Counted from the first letter of the stretch, positions 1 to 9,287 are shown. The stretch is DNA of 64,000 bases from Alloprevotella sp. OH1205_COT-284 (GCF_003859795.1 NZ_RQYI01000001.1:1-64000), one strand, 5' to 3'. A program made the numbers and translations. The notes: generated by a model from the letters alone, not told the origin.

Positions 1-75
1 GAAGGATTTTCTACCTAACGAGTAGAATTTTCTATCTCTTATGTAGAAAATCCCACTTCCCGGGGAGATGACATC
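1..75. repeat. 21-bp-period palindromic array, locus 1
   Basis: Three consecutive 21-nt units can be read: cores CTACCTAACGAGTAG, CTATCTCTTATGTAG and CCACTTCCCGGGGAG, each separated by a 6-nt A/T-rich spacer. The window begins inside or just before the array, so its left limit is unknown. It lies downstream of the SLC13 permease gene (3' end at 213). It belongs to the family also seen at 8.7, 13.7, 23.8, 36.2 and 44.2 kb. Function unknown. Confidence 0.7.
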
Positions 76-142
76 ACCTCCAAAAGACGAAAACACAAAA
101 AATGGCCGGAAAACCGCGCGGCACAAAAATCTCAAACCCGAC

Positions 143-175
143 GGGGTGCACAAAACCGCATCCTTTGTACACCCC
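143..175 (-). terminator. hairpin after the SLC13 permease gene
   Basis: GGGGTGCACAAA and TTTGTACACCCC pair at 11 of 12 positions around a 9-nt loop. It lies 38 bp beyond the stop codon of the minus-strand permease gene. There is no strong T-run, so its role as an intrinsic terminator is an inference. Confidence 0.4.
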
Positions 176-212
176 TCATGGATCAAAACGGGTTTCGGGC
201 AAACCGGCCGTA

Positions 213-2087
213 TCAGAAGGGGAAGAAAAAGGGAATGATCAAGATGGCAATAATGCCCATGACGATTTGAAGCGGAACGCCGAGCTTCACGTAGTCCATG
301 AACGTGTAGTGTCCGGCGTTCATAACCATGGCATTGGGCGGTGTGGAAATGGGTAATGCAAACACGGCAGAGGCAGCAATGGCGGCGGTCATCATGAAGG
401 GGGTGGGCGATACGCCCAACTGAGTTGCGGCACTCCAAGCTATCGGCGCGACAAGAATGGCCGTGGCGGAGTTGCTGATAAAGGTAGAAAGCACCGAAGT
501 CACAATATAAACCCCGACCAAAACTGTCCAAGGACCATAGGCTTGGAGTCCCTGCACGACGTTGGTGGCAATGAAATCGGAAATACCCGTGGAAGAAAGC
601 GCAGTGCTCATCGACATCATGGCGGCAATGAGCACGATCGATTCCCAACCGATCATTTTATAGGCAGTGTCAACGGAACGCACGCAGCCCAACAAAACCA
701 TCAGCAGACCGGCCACGATGACCGTTGTGACGGGCGGAATACCTATCTGATCGGAAAAGACCATCATCATCACCATGGCGCTCATGATGCCTGCCGCAAG
801 TGGGGCTTTGTGATCGAGTGCCACATTTTCGAGTTCTTCGTCGGGATTGCCGATGATGATCCATTCTCGCAAATTGGTCTTCATTTTTTTGATGTCGCTC
901 CAAGCTCCGTGTACCAACATCATGTCGCCCGAATGAATGGTTTGCTGCTGCACATCGCTCGATATGCAACGCCCGGCGCGCTTAATGGAAAGCACATTGA
1001 CATTGTTGCGCGTGCGAAATCCGGCTTCTTCTATGGTCAGATTAATGAGTTTGCTCTCCGGACTGATCAGTATTTCGGAGAGTCCGAGGTCATAGAAATC
1101 CAGTTTCGCATGATCTTCGCGCGTTTCTTCCGCAAAGAGCGTCAGATTGAAGATTTGCACCAATTCATTGATGTGCTCTCTCGTGCCGAGGGCATACAAC
1201 ACATCGCCCGACGAAAAGACGGTGTTGGCACTGACGGTTTCTTGCACGACGGTGCCGAGCAACTTGTTTCGCCGTTGCTCTTCGAGCAGCGTCACTCCAA
1301 AACGCCGATGCAGGTCGAGTTCTTGCGGTGTTTTGCCGACCATTTGCGAATTGTCGCCGATTTGGAGTTTGAAAATAAAGCTGTCCAGTTCATATTCGTT
1401 GAGGAGTTCGACGAGGGCATGTCCGTCTTCATCGTTTTCTTTGAGTTTAGACTTTTTTCCCATGAAGAACTTACTGAGCGGATAGAGCAACAACAATCCG
1501 GCCACAAAACAAACCAAACCGATGGGAGCGAAATCGAAAAAGCCAAAACCGCCCCGACCATGATCGCGCAGATACCCATCTACGATGAGGTTGGGAGGGG
1601 TGCCGATGAGGGTGAACATTCCTCCCATGCTCGAAGCAAAAGCCAAGGGCATCATGAGTTTCGAGGGGCTGATTTTGGCACTTTTAGCCATGGCCAAGAT
1701 GATGGGTAGAAGCAGAGCCACCGTACCTGTGTTGGATACAAATGCTGCCACAAAAGAGGTGACTCCCATGATCAGAAAAAAGAGTTTTGTTTCGCTCGTG
1801 CCGGCCATGCGCAACAATTTTCGGGAAACGGTCTTGGCCAAACCCGTTTGAAAAACGGCACCTCCGACAATGAACAATGCCAGCATGATGACTACGCTCG
1901 AATTACTAAATCCGGCCAAGGCGTCTTTCGGAGAAACAATGCCAAAAGCCAACAAAGCGGCCATGCAACACAAGGCGACGATGTCGCTACGCACTCTTGA
2001 AGACACAAAAGCCACAATCGTGGAAAAGAAAATGAGAATGGTCAGCACCGCGGGGGTGTTGTTCACAAGGTCATGAAGTGTTTTCAT
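213..2087 (-). CDS. SLC13/DASS-family permease with TrkA-C (RCK_C) domains
   Basis: Predicted inner-membrane anion/sodium symporter of the ArsB/NhaD-like SLC13 superfamily, about 624 aa. The sequence shows two hydrophobic halves of several membrane segments each (roughly residues 10-200 and 430-624) around a soluble middle part (about 210-390) that resembles two TrkA-C regulatory domains. Both halves carry the family-type re-entrant motifs: SNTGTVALLLP with GTPPN in the first, and SNSATAILVAP with STPPNAMV in the second. The start was set at the ATG at 2087. A longer open frame to 2336 would add a cysteine-rich stretch with no family resemblance. Substrate (dicarboxylate, sulfate or another anion) cannot be read from the sequence. 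Confidence 0.85.
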   Translation of the reverse strand: MKTLHDLVNNTPAVLTILIFFSTIVAFVSSRVRSDIVALCCMAALLAFGIVSPKDALAGFSNSSVVIMLALFIVGGAVFQTGLAKTVSRKLLRMAGTSETKLFFLIMGVTSFVAAFVSNTGTVALLLPIILAMAKSAKISPSKLMMPLAFASSMGGMFTLIGTPPNLIVDGYLRDHGRGGFGFFDFAPIGLVCFVAGLLLLYPLSKFFMGKKSKLKENDEDGHALVELLNEYELDSFIFKLQIGDNSQMVGKTPQELDLHRRFGVTLLEEQRRNKLLGTVVQETVSANTVFSSGDVLYALGTREHINELVQIFNLTLFAEETREDHAKLDFYDLGLSEILISPESKLINLTIEEAGFRTRNNVNVLSIKRAGRCISSDVQQQTIHSGDMMLVHGAWSDIKKMKTNLREWIIIGNPDEELENVALDHKAPLAAGIMSAMVMMMVFSDQIGIPPVTTVIVAGLLMVLLGCVRSVDTAYKMIGWESIVLIAAMMSMSTALSSTGISDFIATNVVQGLQAYGPWTVLVGVYIVTSVLSTFISNSATAILVAPIAWSAATQLGVSPTPFMMTAAIAASAVFALPISTPPNAMVMNAGHYTFMDYVKLGVPLQIVMGIIAILIIPFFFPF

Positions 2088-2386
2088 AAAAACAAACGAG
2101 AAGAAAGATAAAGATCTTGTAGTGTTCCTGCCGGCAGACGCCGACAAGCGCGAAAATAAAGATTTGCCGCAGATAAAACAAACAAAAACACATAAAAAGA
2201 CGACTTTCACCAAAATAAGCATAAAAACGACGCCGACAAAGCACCGACACATCTCGCAGAAAAGAGCGCACCCCCAAAAAATCCTCTCCGCCCGAAAACG
2301 CATTTCGGAGGGAGAGGAATGAAAAATCGACACCATTCGCCACGTCGGACAAGAAGGAGGTCTGAGAGCGAAGAGCGGGGAAGGGG

Positions 2387-3262
2387 CTATTTGATAGCGA
2401 TCAGTTCGACTTTGAAGACGAGCGTCGAATAGGGCGGAATGCCACGTGTACCGCGCTCGCCATAGGCCAACTCATAGGGGATACAAAGCTCGTATTCGGA
2501 ACCGACGGGCATCATTTTGAGAGCTTCCGTCCATCCTTTGATGACTTGCGTTACGCCGAAAGTGGCGGTTTGTCCGCGCTGATAGCTGCTGTCGAACACC
2601 GTGCCGTCAATGAGTTTTCCCTCATAGTGTACTTCTACCTGCGCCGTGTCGGCAGGCAGAGCACCCGTGCCTTGCTTCACCACCTTGTAGAGCAATCCGG
2701 AGGAAGTGGCTTTTACGCCTTTTTGCTTTTTATACTGCACGAGGAAATCGGCATTGGCTTTCTTCACTTGTTCTTCTTGATACTTAAACTGCGATTCCAC
2801 GATTTTGGCAGCCGAGTCGGGGGTGAGCGTTCCGCCGCCTCTCAAACCTTCGATCAGCCCTTGAAGCAACAAGTCGGTATTGACATAAGTCGTATCTTCC
2901 TTGCCGGTGGCCTGACGATTGATGAGGGGCACGTTTTGTTGTATGATCTGATGACCGATTTCAGAACCGGCGACAATCGAACGCATACGGGCGATTTCGG
3001 CTTCGGAGTAGTTGTTGCGGAGTCCCGAAATGAAGTTTTCGATCTGTGTGGAGTCTACGCCGTGACGCTGCTGCACGAACTGCAAAAGGCTGGGCACTTG
3101 CGCCATGCCGATGGCATAGGAAAAAGCGGAGGAGGACACCGATTTCAATGCAGGAATTTCCACCTTGGCGACTTTCTTGTTTTTCTTTTTGGAAGCGGCG
3201 TCGGCCGTGGCAGTTCCCAAGGAGAGTGCCAAAAGACAGAGCAGGAGATAACGGAATTTCAT
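2387..3262 (-). CDS. FKBP-type peptidyl-prolyl cis-trans isomerase, exported
   Basis: About 291 aa. An N-terminal signal peptide ([16 protein letters not shown]) is followed by a lysine-rich stretch, a helical FkpA-type dimerisation region (about 40-190) and a C-terminal FKBP domain. The FKBP core motifs [28 protein letters not shown] and the end VFKVELI are intact. Expected role: catalysing prolyl isomerisation or chaperoning exported proteins in the periplasm. The start at 3262 puts the signal peptide at the very N-terminus; an upstream extension to 3334 has no such logic. It is first in position, but last in transcription order, of three adjacent FKBP genes. Confidence 0.9.
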   Translation of the reverse strand: MKFRYLLLCLLALSLGTATADAASKKKNKKVAKVEIPALKSVSSSAFSYAIGMAQVPSLLQFVQQRHGVDSTQIENFISGLRNNYSEAEIARMRSIVAGSEIGHQIIQQNVPLINRQATGKEDTTYVNTDLLLQGLIEGLRGGGTLTPDSAAKIVESQFKYQEEQVKKANADFLVQYKKQKGVKATSSGLLYKVVKQGTGALPADTAQVEVHYEGKLIDGTVFDSSYQRGQTATFGVTQVIKGWTEALKMMPVGSEYELCIPYELAYGERGTRGIPPYSTLVFKVELIAIK

Positions 3263-3369
3263 GAATGGAGGATGAAATAAAAGGTTGTGGGTTGTGAATG
3301 TCAAAACATTCTTCTCCGAACGGCAAACGAACATTGCCGAGCGGAGAAGAGCGATAAGGTAAAAAGAGA

Positions 3370-4281
3370 TTATTTGGCAGCTTTAGGTTCGGCAGGTGCT
3401 ACTTTCACCACCGTGATTTTGAAGATCAGTGCCGAATAGGGAGGGATCGGGCCTTGCGAATTGGCACCATAGGCCAAGTTCCAAGGGATGTAAACTTCCC
3501 ATTCGCTTCCTTCTTTCATGTTGGTCAGAGCAATCGTCCAGCCTTTGATGACTTGGTCGCAACGGAATTTCACGGTTTCTTCTTTCGACGAATCGAACAC
3601 GTTGCCATTGATCAGACGGCCTTCGTATTTGACCTCAACCACTTGGTCGGCCTTGGCCACGACACCGTTGCCTTCCTTCAACACCTTGTAGTACACGCCT
3701 TGGGGAAGCATCTTCACGCCGTCTTCTTTGGATTTTTGAACGATGAAGTCTTCATTTTTCTTTTTGGCTTCGGCATAAACCTTTTCATTGGCAGCGGCGG
3801 TCATGCGTTCCACCATGGACATGAAGAAAGGTTGCACGTTTTGGCGATCGAGGGTGTCTTTTCCGATCACAAGGGCGCTCTTGCCCTTGGAGGCATCCAT
3901 CATACCGGCAAGAAACTGCTTGGTGGAAAGGTGACGCGTGCTGTCGCCGGCGAACACTTGATTTTCAAGGCCGGTGAACATACGTGTTTTGATTTGCATG
4001 CCGCTCTGCATACCGAGCTGATAAGCCATTTCTTTTTTGTCGTCGGATACGTTCAACCCATCTTTCAGACCTTTGAAGAAAGCATCGGCATAGGCCGAGT
4101 CGCATCCGGCCTGCATGAGATAAGCCTTGATTTCTTCTTCGGAAGGACTGTTGGCCACTCCGAGAACATAGGAGAGAGTGTCCACTTCGGTTTTCAGATC
4201 GGCTTTCGGCAGTCCGGTTCCTTCGCATGCGCTCAAAAGAGCGGTGGTAGCCACAAAGGCTCCAAAAATTACTTTTTTCAT
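3370..4281 (-). CDS. FKBP-type peptidyl-prolyl isomerase, predicted lipoprotein
   Basis: 303 aa. The N-terminus has a lipoprotein signal with lipobox LLSAC (cysteine at about residue 19), so the protein should be lipid-anchored. A helical FKBP_N dimerisation domain (about 30-190) precedes the C-terminal FKBP catalytic domain with [32 protein letters not shown] and a final [10 protein letters not shown] strand. It is the middle member of a three-gene same-strand FKBP cluster, 20 bp from the cytoplasmic-type FKBP upstream and about 107 bp from the periplasmic one downstream. Predicted job: folding of envelope or secreted proteins. Substrates unknown. Confidence 0.9.
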   Translation of the reverse strand: MKKVIFGAFVATTALLSACEGTGLPKADLKTEVDTLSYVLGVANSPSEEEIKAYLMQAGCDSAYADAFFKGLKDGLNVSDDKKEMAYQLGMQSGMQIKTRMFTGLENQVFAGDSTRHLSTKQFLAGMMDASKGKSALVIGKDTLDRQNVQPFFMSMVERMTAAANEKVYAEAKKKNEDFIVQKSKEDGVKMLPQGVYYKVLKEGNGVVAKADQVVEVKYEGRLINGNVFDSSKEETVKFRCDQVIKGWTIALTNMKEGSEWEVYIPWNLAYGANSQGPIPPYSALIFKITVVKVAPAEPKAAK

Positions 4282-4301
4282 TATAGAGATATTGTTTTGA
4301 T

Positions 4302-4889
4302 TTATTCGTTGATACCGAGAAGTTCCACGTCAAACACGAGGGCGGCATAGGGCGGAATGCTACCACCGGCTCCTTGTGCGCCATAGGCAAGGTTGTAGGG
4401 GATAAAGAAGCGGTACTTGGCTCCCACCGCCATGAGTTGCAGGCCTTCCGTCCAGCCGCCGATCACACCCGAAAGGGGGAATGTGGCCGGCTCGCCGCGG
4501 CGATAGCTGCTGTCGAACACCGTGCCGTCGATAAGACGACCTTCGTAGTGGCAGCGCACACGGTCGGCCGCCGTGGGCTTTTGGCCAATGGCAGATGTCA
4601 GCACCTGATATTGCAAACCGCTTTCGGTGACGACAATGCCTTCTTTGCGAGCATTCTCAGCCAAGAAGTTTTCGCCGGCTTCACGAGCTTCCTTGCCCGC
4701 GGCTTCCTGCTGTTCGCGCAGATATTCCTGCACCATGCCTTGCGCTTGCACTTCGGTCATTTCGAGGCGCTCTCCGCTCATGACTTGATCCACGGCGCGC
4801 ATGAAGTCTGCCGTTTCCAGTTCTTTGATGTTCATGCCCTTGATGTTTTGGCCGATGATCAGGCCGAGGGCGTAAGAAAGTTTATTCAT
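4302..4889 (-). CDS. FKBP-type peptidyl-prolyl isomerase, no signal peptide
   Basis: 195 aa. It starts directly with the FKBP_N helical dimerisation domain (MNKLSYALGLIIGQNIKG) and has no signal peptide, so it is predicted to be cytoplasmic, as for FklB-type enzymes. The C-terminal FKBP domain (about 100-195) has [33 protein letters not shown] and IPPYAALVFDVELL. It is the promoter-proximal gene of the three-FKBP cluster: a TATTTTTG -7 box lies at 4920-4927, about 31 bp upstream of the ATG. The cluster therefore pairs one cytoplasmic, one lipid-anchored and one soluble exported isomerase. Confidence 0.9.
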   Translation of the reverse strand: MNKLSYALGLIIGQNIKGMNIKELETADFMRAVDQVMSGERLEMTEVQAQGMVQEYLREQQEAAGKEAREAGENFLAENARKEGIVVTESGLQYQVLTSAIGQKPTAADRVRCHYEGRLIDGTVFDSSYRRGEPATFPLSGVIGGWTEGLQLMAVGAKYRFFIPYNLAYGAQGAGGSIPPYAALVFDVELLGINE

Positions 4890-4919
4890 TCGTTTTTAAT
4901 CTTATCGTATTTCAGCAAG

Positions 4920-4927
4920 CAAAAATA
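4920..4927 (-). promoter_or_regulatory. -7 promoter element for the FKBP cluster
   Basis: On the minus strand this reads TATTTTTG, matching the Bacteroidota -7 consensus TAnnTTTG, about 31 bp before the ATG at 4889. A T-rich stretch about 20 bp upstream could serve as the -33 element. Confidence 0.5.
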
Positions 4928-5098
4928 CACATTTATTTCGTATATTGAAAATCAATATCTTGTCAAATCTGTTTTTTCGTTCATTTTATCACATGGAAAC
5001 CAACTGCGAGTACCATTCGGCGAAGTTCATTGCCGTTTTCCGAGAAAGCCTCGCAGTCGCTTCTGCTCCCGAATGCCGCATGCGCGGTTGCGAAACGG

Positions 5099-5141
5099 AA
5101 AAAGCCGTCTGGAAACCATAAAGATTTCGAGACGGCTTTTT
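5099..5141 (-). terminator. intrinsic terminator of the YfhO gene
   Basis: AAAAAGCCGTCT and AGACGGCTTTTT form a perfect 12-bp stem with a 19-nt loop and a T-run on the minus strand. It lies 22 bp beyond the stop codon of the YfhO-family gene. The flanking A/T runs make it potentially bidirectional. Confidence 0.8.
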
Positions 5142-5163
5142 CCTACACATCGGGTCGGGCGTT

Positions 5164-7806
5164 TTAACTTGTCGGGCGTTGCTTGCGGAAGTTCGGGAGG
5201 CGATCGCCCAGCAAGACGAAGGCGAAACCGAGCATCAAGAGCCAGAAGGCGATGCGTGCCACGGTTTCGGTGGTGCTCACCGAGCTTGGGTGGAACGTCA
5301 AGACCACCTCGTGGCGTCCTGCCGGCACTTTAAGGGCACGGAGGAGGTAGTTGGCACGGCCGATTTCTACCGTTTTTCCGTCAATGGAGGCCGTCCAGCC
5401 GGGATAGTAGATTTCGGAGAATACCACCACTCCGCCTTGGGCACTCTCGGTGGTGTAGCGCAATTCGTTGGGCGAGTAGCTCGTGAGATTGACACGTCCT
5501 TCGCCAAGCGGCGAACCGTCAAGACGATCGGCAAAACGCTTGTCGGCCACGGCCTCGCGCTTGTTGTCGAGGTGTTTCAAGGCGGCGATTTCGGCATCGG
5601 CGTTGTCGACCATTCGGAGGGAGCGCACGAACCACCCGTTGCCGTTGGCCGAGGGATTGCGCAGAGCGACTTTGCCTTGCGAGAGAATGAACCACTTCGT
5701 GTTGAGCATGTTGAGCACGGGAGAGAGGCTGTCGGTCGGCACGCCCTGCATCACGGCGGCAAAGAGGCGGTCTTCATCGGCAAGGCCTTTGGCTGCGAGG
5801 GCGGCCGAGTCGGCGGTGAGGGAGGCATAGGCTCGATTGACGGCAGCGGTCACGGCCACACATTCATCCAGCAGATAGCGATCGATGAGGTCTTGGTAGC
5901 GATGAAGTTTGGCGGGGTGATAGCCGCCGACGGATTTGTGCCAATAGGCCGTTTGGTTGGAAGTTTCGTTGAACGGGTTGCCCACGCCGAGATTGGCGAC
6001 TCGGAAGTTGGGATCGCTGTCGGCCAGAATTTTGAGGTCGGCGGCGGTTTTTGCAAAGCCCTGTTGGCGCGCCTCCGGCTCAGAGAAACTGTCGGCATTG
6101 AGATAGCGGCGGTTCACGTTCCACATGTCGGCCAGCGTCATGACGAGCAGCAGACTCACCACGCTCCAAGCAGGGAGGAATTTGGGGCGACGGGTGTGCA
6201 GCACGATGAGAAGTGCGGCAGCGGCGATGAGGAGGAAAGACCGCCAAGCGTCGGCCGAGAGAATGGCCTTGTGCATGGTTTCGACGGCGGCGGAATATCC
6301 GGAGAGAAAGTCGGCCGGCAGTCCGGCGGATTTCATTTCCTCGAAGATTTGTCGGTCCTGCTGCGACATCACATCGGCCACGCCGGGAGCGAGGGCAAAG
6401 AGCAGGCAGAGGCCGGCCGTGAGGGCGAAGCTCGCGCCGAAAGCAATGCGCCCCCTGCGTTGGCCGAGCATTTCGGGACGGCGGAGCACTTCGGCCAAAC
6501 CGAGGATGGCGAGCAGCGGCATGGTGAATTCGGCCACGACGAGTGCCGACGAAACGGTGCGAAACTTGGCATACATCGGCAGGTAGTCGATGAAGACATC
6601 GGTGAGCGACATCCAGTTTTTGCCCCATGCAAAGAGGAGCGAAAGCACCGTGGCGGCGAGCAATGCCCATTTGGTGGGGCCGCGCACGACAAAGAGTCCG
6701 AGCACGAAAAGGAAACAGATGATGGCACCGACATAGACCGGACCGACCGTCATCGGCTGGTTGCCCCAATATTGCGACATTCCGGGCAGATAGCCCCCTC
6801 CGGTGGCCTGATAGAGTTGGGAGGCGTGGTTGTAGAAGTCGTCGTAGCCCTCGATGTCTTGCGCGTCGTCGCGCTCCATGATGCTTTGCGAACCGCCGCC
6901 TTTGAAGTTGGCAATCATCAGCGTGAGGGTTTCGTCGATGCCATAGCTCCACGCGGTGATGTATTCGCGATCGAGCCCTCCGGTGGCCTTCCGTCCCGAA
7001 AGATCGGTTTGGGTTTTGGAGCTCAGTTCGCCCGCTCCGCGCATCGATTCTTTGGAGTATTCCCAAGTGTGATAGAGATTGGAAAGATTGATCAAAGCCC
7101 CGATCAGCCCTCCTGCCACGACGACGGCCGTGGCTTTGCACCAACGCAGGTGCTCACCCTTGCGAAACGCATCGACGGCATGAGCCACGACGAGAAAGGC
7201 CATGAGAAAGAGGAAGTAGTAGGTCATCTGAATGTGGTTGTTCAACACCTGCAAGGCGGTGAACAAAGCCGTGACCAATCCGCCCCACAAATATTTGCCC
7301 CGATAGGCCAAGACGAGTCCGGCAATGGTGGGGGGAATGAAAGCCAAGGTACTGACTTTCCAAAGATGTCCGGCGGCGATGATGATGAAAAAGTAGCTCG
7401 AAAAAGCCCAAGCCACCGCACCAAACGCCGACAGGAGCGGTTTGAAACGGAATGCGCGCATGAGAATGTAGAAGCCCAACAGGTAGAGAAACAGGTAGGA
7501 CACGGGGCCCGTGGTGAAAAGGGCGATGATCCTGCCCACCACGCCGAGCGCATCGGTCGAATCGTAGGAGGGCGAAATCTGATAGGTGGGCATTCCGGAG
7601 AAGGCACTGTTCGTCCACCGGGTGCGTTCGCCCGTGGCTTCCAAGAAGGCCGTCTGCTCCTGCCCCAAGCCCATGCCGGCCACGGTGTCGTGGCCGCCGA
7701 GCACCAAGCCGCGGCTCACGGGCGAAGCAAAATAAACGAAACTCAGCACGAGGAAAGCAAACACGACCGCGACATCCGGCCACGAACGTTTGAGGAATTC
7801 TTTCAT
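5164..7806 (-). CDS. YfhO-family multispanning membrane protein
   Basis: About 880 aa. The first ~560 residues carry a dozen or so hydrophobic segments, and the C-terminal ~300 residues are mostly soluble before a final membrane segment (FWLLMLGFAFVLLGD). Early landmarks GGHDTVAGMGLGQEQ and the NSAFSGMPTYQ loop are typical of Bacteroidota YfhO-like proteins, which belong to the GT-C-like membrane glycosyltransferase fold. By analogy it may transfer sugars from lipid carriers to envelope glycans, but no substrate can be inferred. The start is the ATG at 7806; the next upstream candidate is a TTG. It is divergent from pfs, with facing promoters at 7839-7876. Confidence 0.8.
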   Translation of the reverse strand: MKEFLKRSWPDVAVVFAFLVLSFVYFASPVSRGLVLGGHDTVAGMGLGQEQTAFLEATGERTRWTNSAFSGMPTYQISPSYDSTDALGVVGRIIALFTTGPVSYLFLYLLGFYILMRAFRFKPLLSAFGAVAWAFSSYFFIIIAAGHLWKVSTLAFIPPTIAGLVLAYRGKYLWGGLVTALFTALQVLNNHIQMTYYFLFLMAFLVVAHAVDAFRKGEHLRWCKATAVVVAGGLIGALINLSNLYHTWEYSKESMRGAGELSSKTQTDLSGRKATGGLDREYITAWSYGIDETLTLMIANFKGGGSQSIMERDDAQDIEGYDDFYNHASQLYQATGGGYLPGMSQYWGNQPMTVGPVYVGAIICFLFVLGLFVVRGPTKWALLAATVLSLLFAWGKNWMSLTDVFIDYLPMYAKFRTVSSALVVAEFTMPLLAILGLAEVLRRPEMLGQRRGRIAFGASFALTAGLCLLFALAPGVADVMSQQDRQIFEEMKSAGLPADFLSGYSAAVETMHKAILSADAWRSFLLIAAAALLIVLHTRRPKFLPAWSVVSLLLVMTLADMWNVNRRYLNADSFSEPEARQQGFAKTAADLKILADSDPNFRVANLGVGNPFNETSNQTAYWHKSVGGYHPAKLHRYQDLIDRYLLDECVAVTAAVNRAYASLTADSAALAAKGLADEDRLFAAVMQGVPTDSLSPVLNMLNTKWFILSQGKVALRNPSANGNGWFVRSLRMVDNADAEIAALKHLDNKREAVADKRFADRLDGSPLGEGRVNLTSYSPNELRYTTESAQGGVVVFSEIYYPGWTASIDGKTVEIGRANYLLRALKVPAGRHEVVLTFHPSSVSTTETVARIAFWLLMLGFAFVLLGDRLPNFRKQRPTS

Positions 7807-7838
7807 GATTTTCAAGCGTTTTTTGGATTATTTCCCTG

Positions 7839-7846
7839 CAAAGATA
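7839..7846 (-). promoter_or_regulatory. -7 element of the YfhO gene
   Basis: Reads TATCTTTG on the minus strand (consensus TAnnTTTG), 32 bp before the ATG at 7806. It sits back to back with the pfs promoter element at 7869-7876. Confidence 0.55.
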
Positions 7847-7868
7847 CATCAAGCCGAGCGGAAATCCG

Positions 7869-7876
7869 TATTTTTG
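7869..7876 (+). promoter_or_regulatory. -7 element of the pfs-luxS unit
   Basis: TATTTTTG matches the Bacteroidota -7 box and lies 25 bp before the pfs ATG at 7902. No clear -33 element was seen. Confidence 0.5.
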
Positions 7877-7901
7877 CCAAGAAATAAATCACCACTCCTT
7901 T

Positions 7902-8597
7902 ATGAAAATCGGTATTCTCACGGCCATGTCGGTCGAACACGAACAGATTTGCAAACTGCTCCGATGCCCCGACAGCGTGGTCGAAGGCATTCACACCTAC
8001 ACCCTCGGACAAATCGGCCGACACGACGTCGTCCTCATGCAATGCGGCATCGGCAAAGTCAACGCCGCCATCGGCACCACCGCCCTCATAGCCCGCTTCC
8101 GCCCCGACGCGGTGGTGAGCACGGGCTGCGCCGGAGGGATCGACGAGGGGTTGAACGTAATGGACGTCGTGGCGAGCCGCACCACGGTGTATCACGACGT
8201 GTGGTGCGGCGAGGGCAACGCCTACGGACAAGTGCAGGGGCTGCCCGAACGCTTTGCATCGGACGAGCGACTGCTCCACACCGCGACACGACTGGCCGAC
8301 GATCCTACCATCGAAACCACCATCCGCACCGGCCTGATCTGCACGGGCGACAAATTCATCAGCGACCCTGCGACACTGGCACAAATCAAAGCCGATTTCC
8401 CCGACGGTCTGGCCGTAGACATGGAGAGTGCAGCCATTGCCCATGCGTGCCACGTACACGGCGTTCCGTTTTTGAGTTTCCGCATCGTCAGCGACACGCC
8501 CGGAGTGGACAACCATTGGCAACAGTATCAAGACTTTTGGGGCGAAATGGCACACCGATCTTTCGACGTGACGCGCCGCTTTCTCGAAAACCTCTGA
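7902..8597 (+). CDS. pfs: 5'-methylthioadenosine/S-adenosylhomocysteine nucleosidase
   Basis: 231 aa, full length for the MTA/SAH nucleosidase (MTAN) family. It cleaves adenine from S-adenosylhomocysteine and methylthioadenosine, giving S-ribosylhomocysteine for LuxS. Family motifs are visible: N-terminal GILTAMSVEHEQ, the glycine-rich VSTGCAGGIDEGLNVMDVV, and AVDMESAAIAHACH followed by FRIVSD, which supplies the catalytic aspartate and purine-binding residues. The next gene on the same strand, luxS, uses its product, so the two steps of activated methyl cycle detoxification and AI-2 synthesis are neighbours. The 210-bp gap between them contains a 21-bp-period array. Confidence 0.95.
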   Translation: MKIGILTAMSVEHEQICKLLRCPDSVVEGIHTYTLGQIGRHDVVLMQCGIGKVNAAIGTTALIARFRPDAVVSTGCAGGIDEGLNVMDVVASRTTVYHDVWCGEGNAYGQVQGLPERFASDERLLHTATRLADDPTIETTIRTGLICTGDKFISDPATLAQIKADFPDGLAVDMESAAIAHACHVHGVPFLSFRIVSDTPGVDNHWQQYQDFWGEMAHRSFDVTRRFLENL

Positions 8598-8691
8598 CCC
8601 TGCCCTCTCCGCTGCCCGCAGATTGCCGCACGAGCCTTTTCCACATCTCCCGCAGACCGCCGCGAAAAGCGGCCTAAGAGCCGGAGTTTTC

Positions 8692-8783
8692 TACCTCAGA
8701 CTTAAAAAATTCGGCCTCAGAGCTAAAATTTTCCACCTCAGAGCTAAATTCTCCCACCTCAAAGGCGGTTTCCTCCGCCACGC
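8692..8783. repeat. 21-bp-period array, locus 2 (luxS leader)
   Basis: Four units with cores CTACCTCAGACTTAA, CGGCCTCAGAGCTAA, CCACCTCAGAGCTAA and CCACCTCAAAGGCGG, each followed by 6 nt (AAAAAT, AATTTT, ATTCTC, and so on), keeping exact 21-nt spacing. The array ends about 25 bp before the luxS ATG, so it lies in the luxS leader if pfs and luxS are cotranscribed. Function unknown. Confidence 0.75.
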
Positions 8784-8807
8784 AACCTCAACCCACAGCT
8801 TTTGAAC

Positions 8808-9287
8808 ATGAAAAAAATACCCTCCTTCACCGTCAATCACCTCACTCTCCGCCGCGGCGTCTACGTCAGTCGGCAAGATGCCGTCGGCGGCGACATCGTC
8901 ACCACCTTCGACGTGCGCATGAAAGAGCCCAACCGCGAACCCGCCCTCCACATCAACGCCCTGCACGCCATCGAACACCTCGCCGCCACCTTCCTGCGCA
9001 ACCACCCCGCGTGGGCGGAGCGCGTCATCTATTGGGGTCCCATGGGCTGCCTCACGGGCAACTACCTCATTCTGCGCGGCGACCTCACCTCGCGCGAAAT
9101 TATCCCCCTGCTCGTCGAAACCTTCGAGTTTGTTGCCGATTTCGAGGGCGACATTCCCGGAGCCACTCCGCGCGATTGCGGTAACTACCGCCTAATGGAT
9201 CTCAACATTGCCAAATGGGAGGCTCGGAAGTATCTCGACGAGGTATTGCGCAACATTTCCGAAGACCAACTCTCCTACCCCGATTGA
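8808..9287 (+). CDS. luxS: S-ribosylhomocysteine lyase, autoinducer-2 synthesis
   Basis: 159 aa. LuxS converts S-ribosylhomocysteine to homocysteine and DPD, the precursor of AI-2, in the cytoplasm. The metal-binding HxxEH is present at residues 53-57 (HAIEH), with the third ligand Cys124 in RDCGNYRLMDL. The catalytic cysteine lies in GPMGCLTGNY (Cys81); many LuxS have GCRTG here. I took the ATG at 8808; a TTG two codons earlier is also possible. It follows pfs, which makes its substrate, and precedes a nitroreductase gene by 23 bp. Confidence 0.95.
   Translation: MKKIPSFTVNHLTLRRGVYVSRQDAVGGDIVTTFDVRMKEPNREPALHINALHAIEHLAATFLRNHPAWAERVIYWGPMGCLTGNYLILRGDLTSREIIPLLVETFEFVADFEGDIPGATPRDCGNYRLMDLNIAKWEARKYLDEVLRNISEDQLSYPD

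Noticed and set aside
543-1709. Long plus-strand frame opposite the SLC13 permease gene
   Set aside because: Antisense shadow with no domain signal; the minus-strand gene has clear membrane and TrkA-C motifs. The same reasoning removed other long antisense frames, for example opposite the YfhO, MutS and UvrA genes.
2088-2336. N-terminal extension of the SLC13 permease (start at 2336)
   Set aside because: The extra 83 residues are rich in Cys and Phe and do not resemble the family; the ATG at 2087 begins the conserved part.
8623-8805. Short heptad-like peptides encoded by the 21-bp arrays (for example LRAKIFHLRAK)
   Set aside because: 21 nt is seven codons, so any array gives heptad peptides. 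They recall the tiny DUF1661-type open frames annotated in P. gingivalis, but stops fall in different frames at the other arrays (for example TAACTAAG at 23.8 kb), so coding is not supported.
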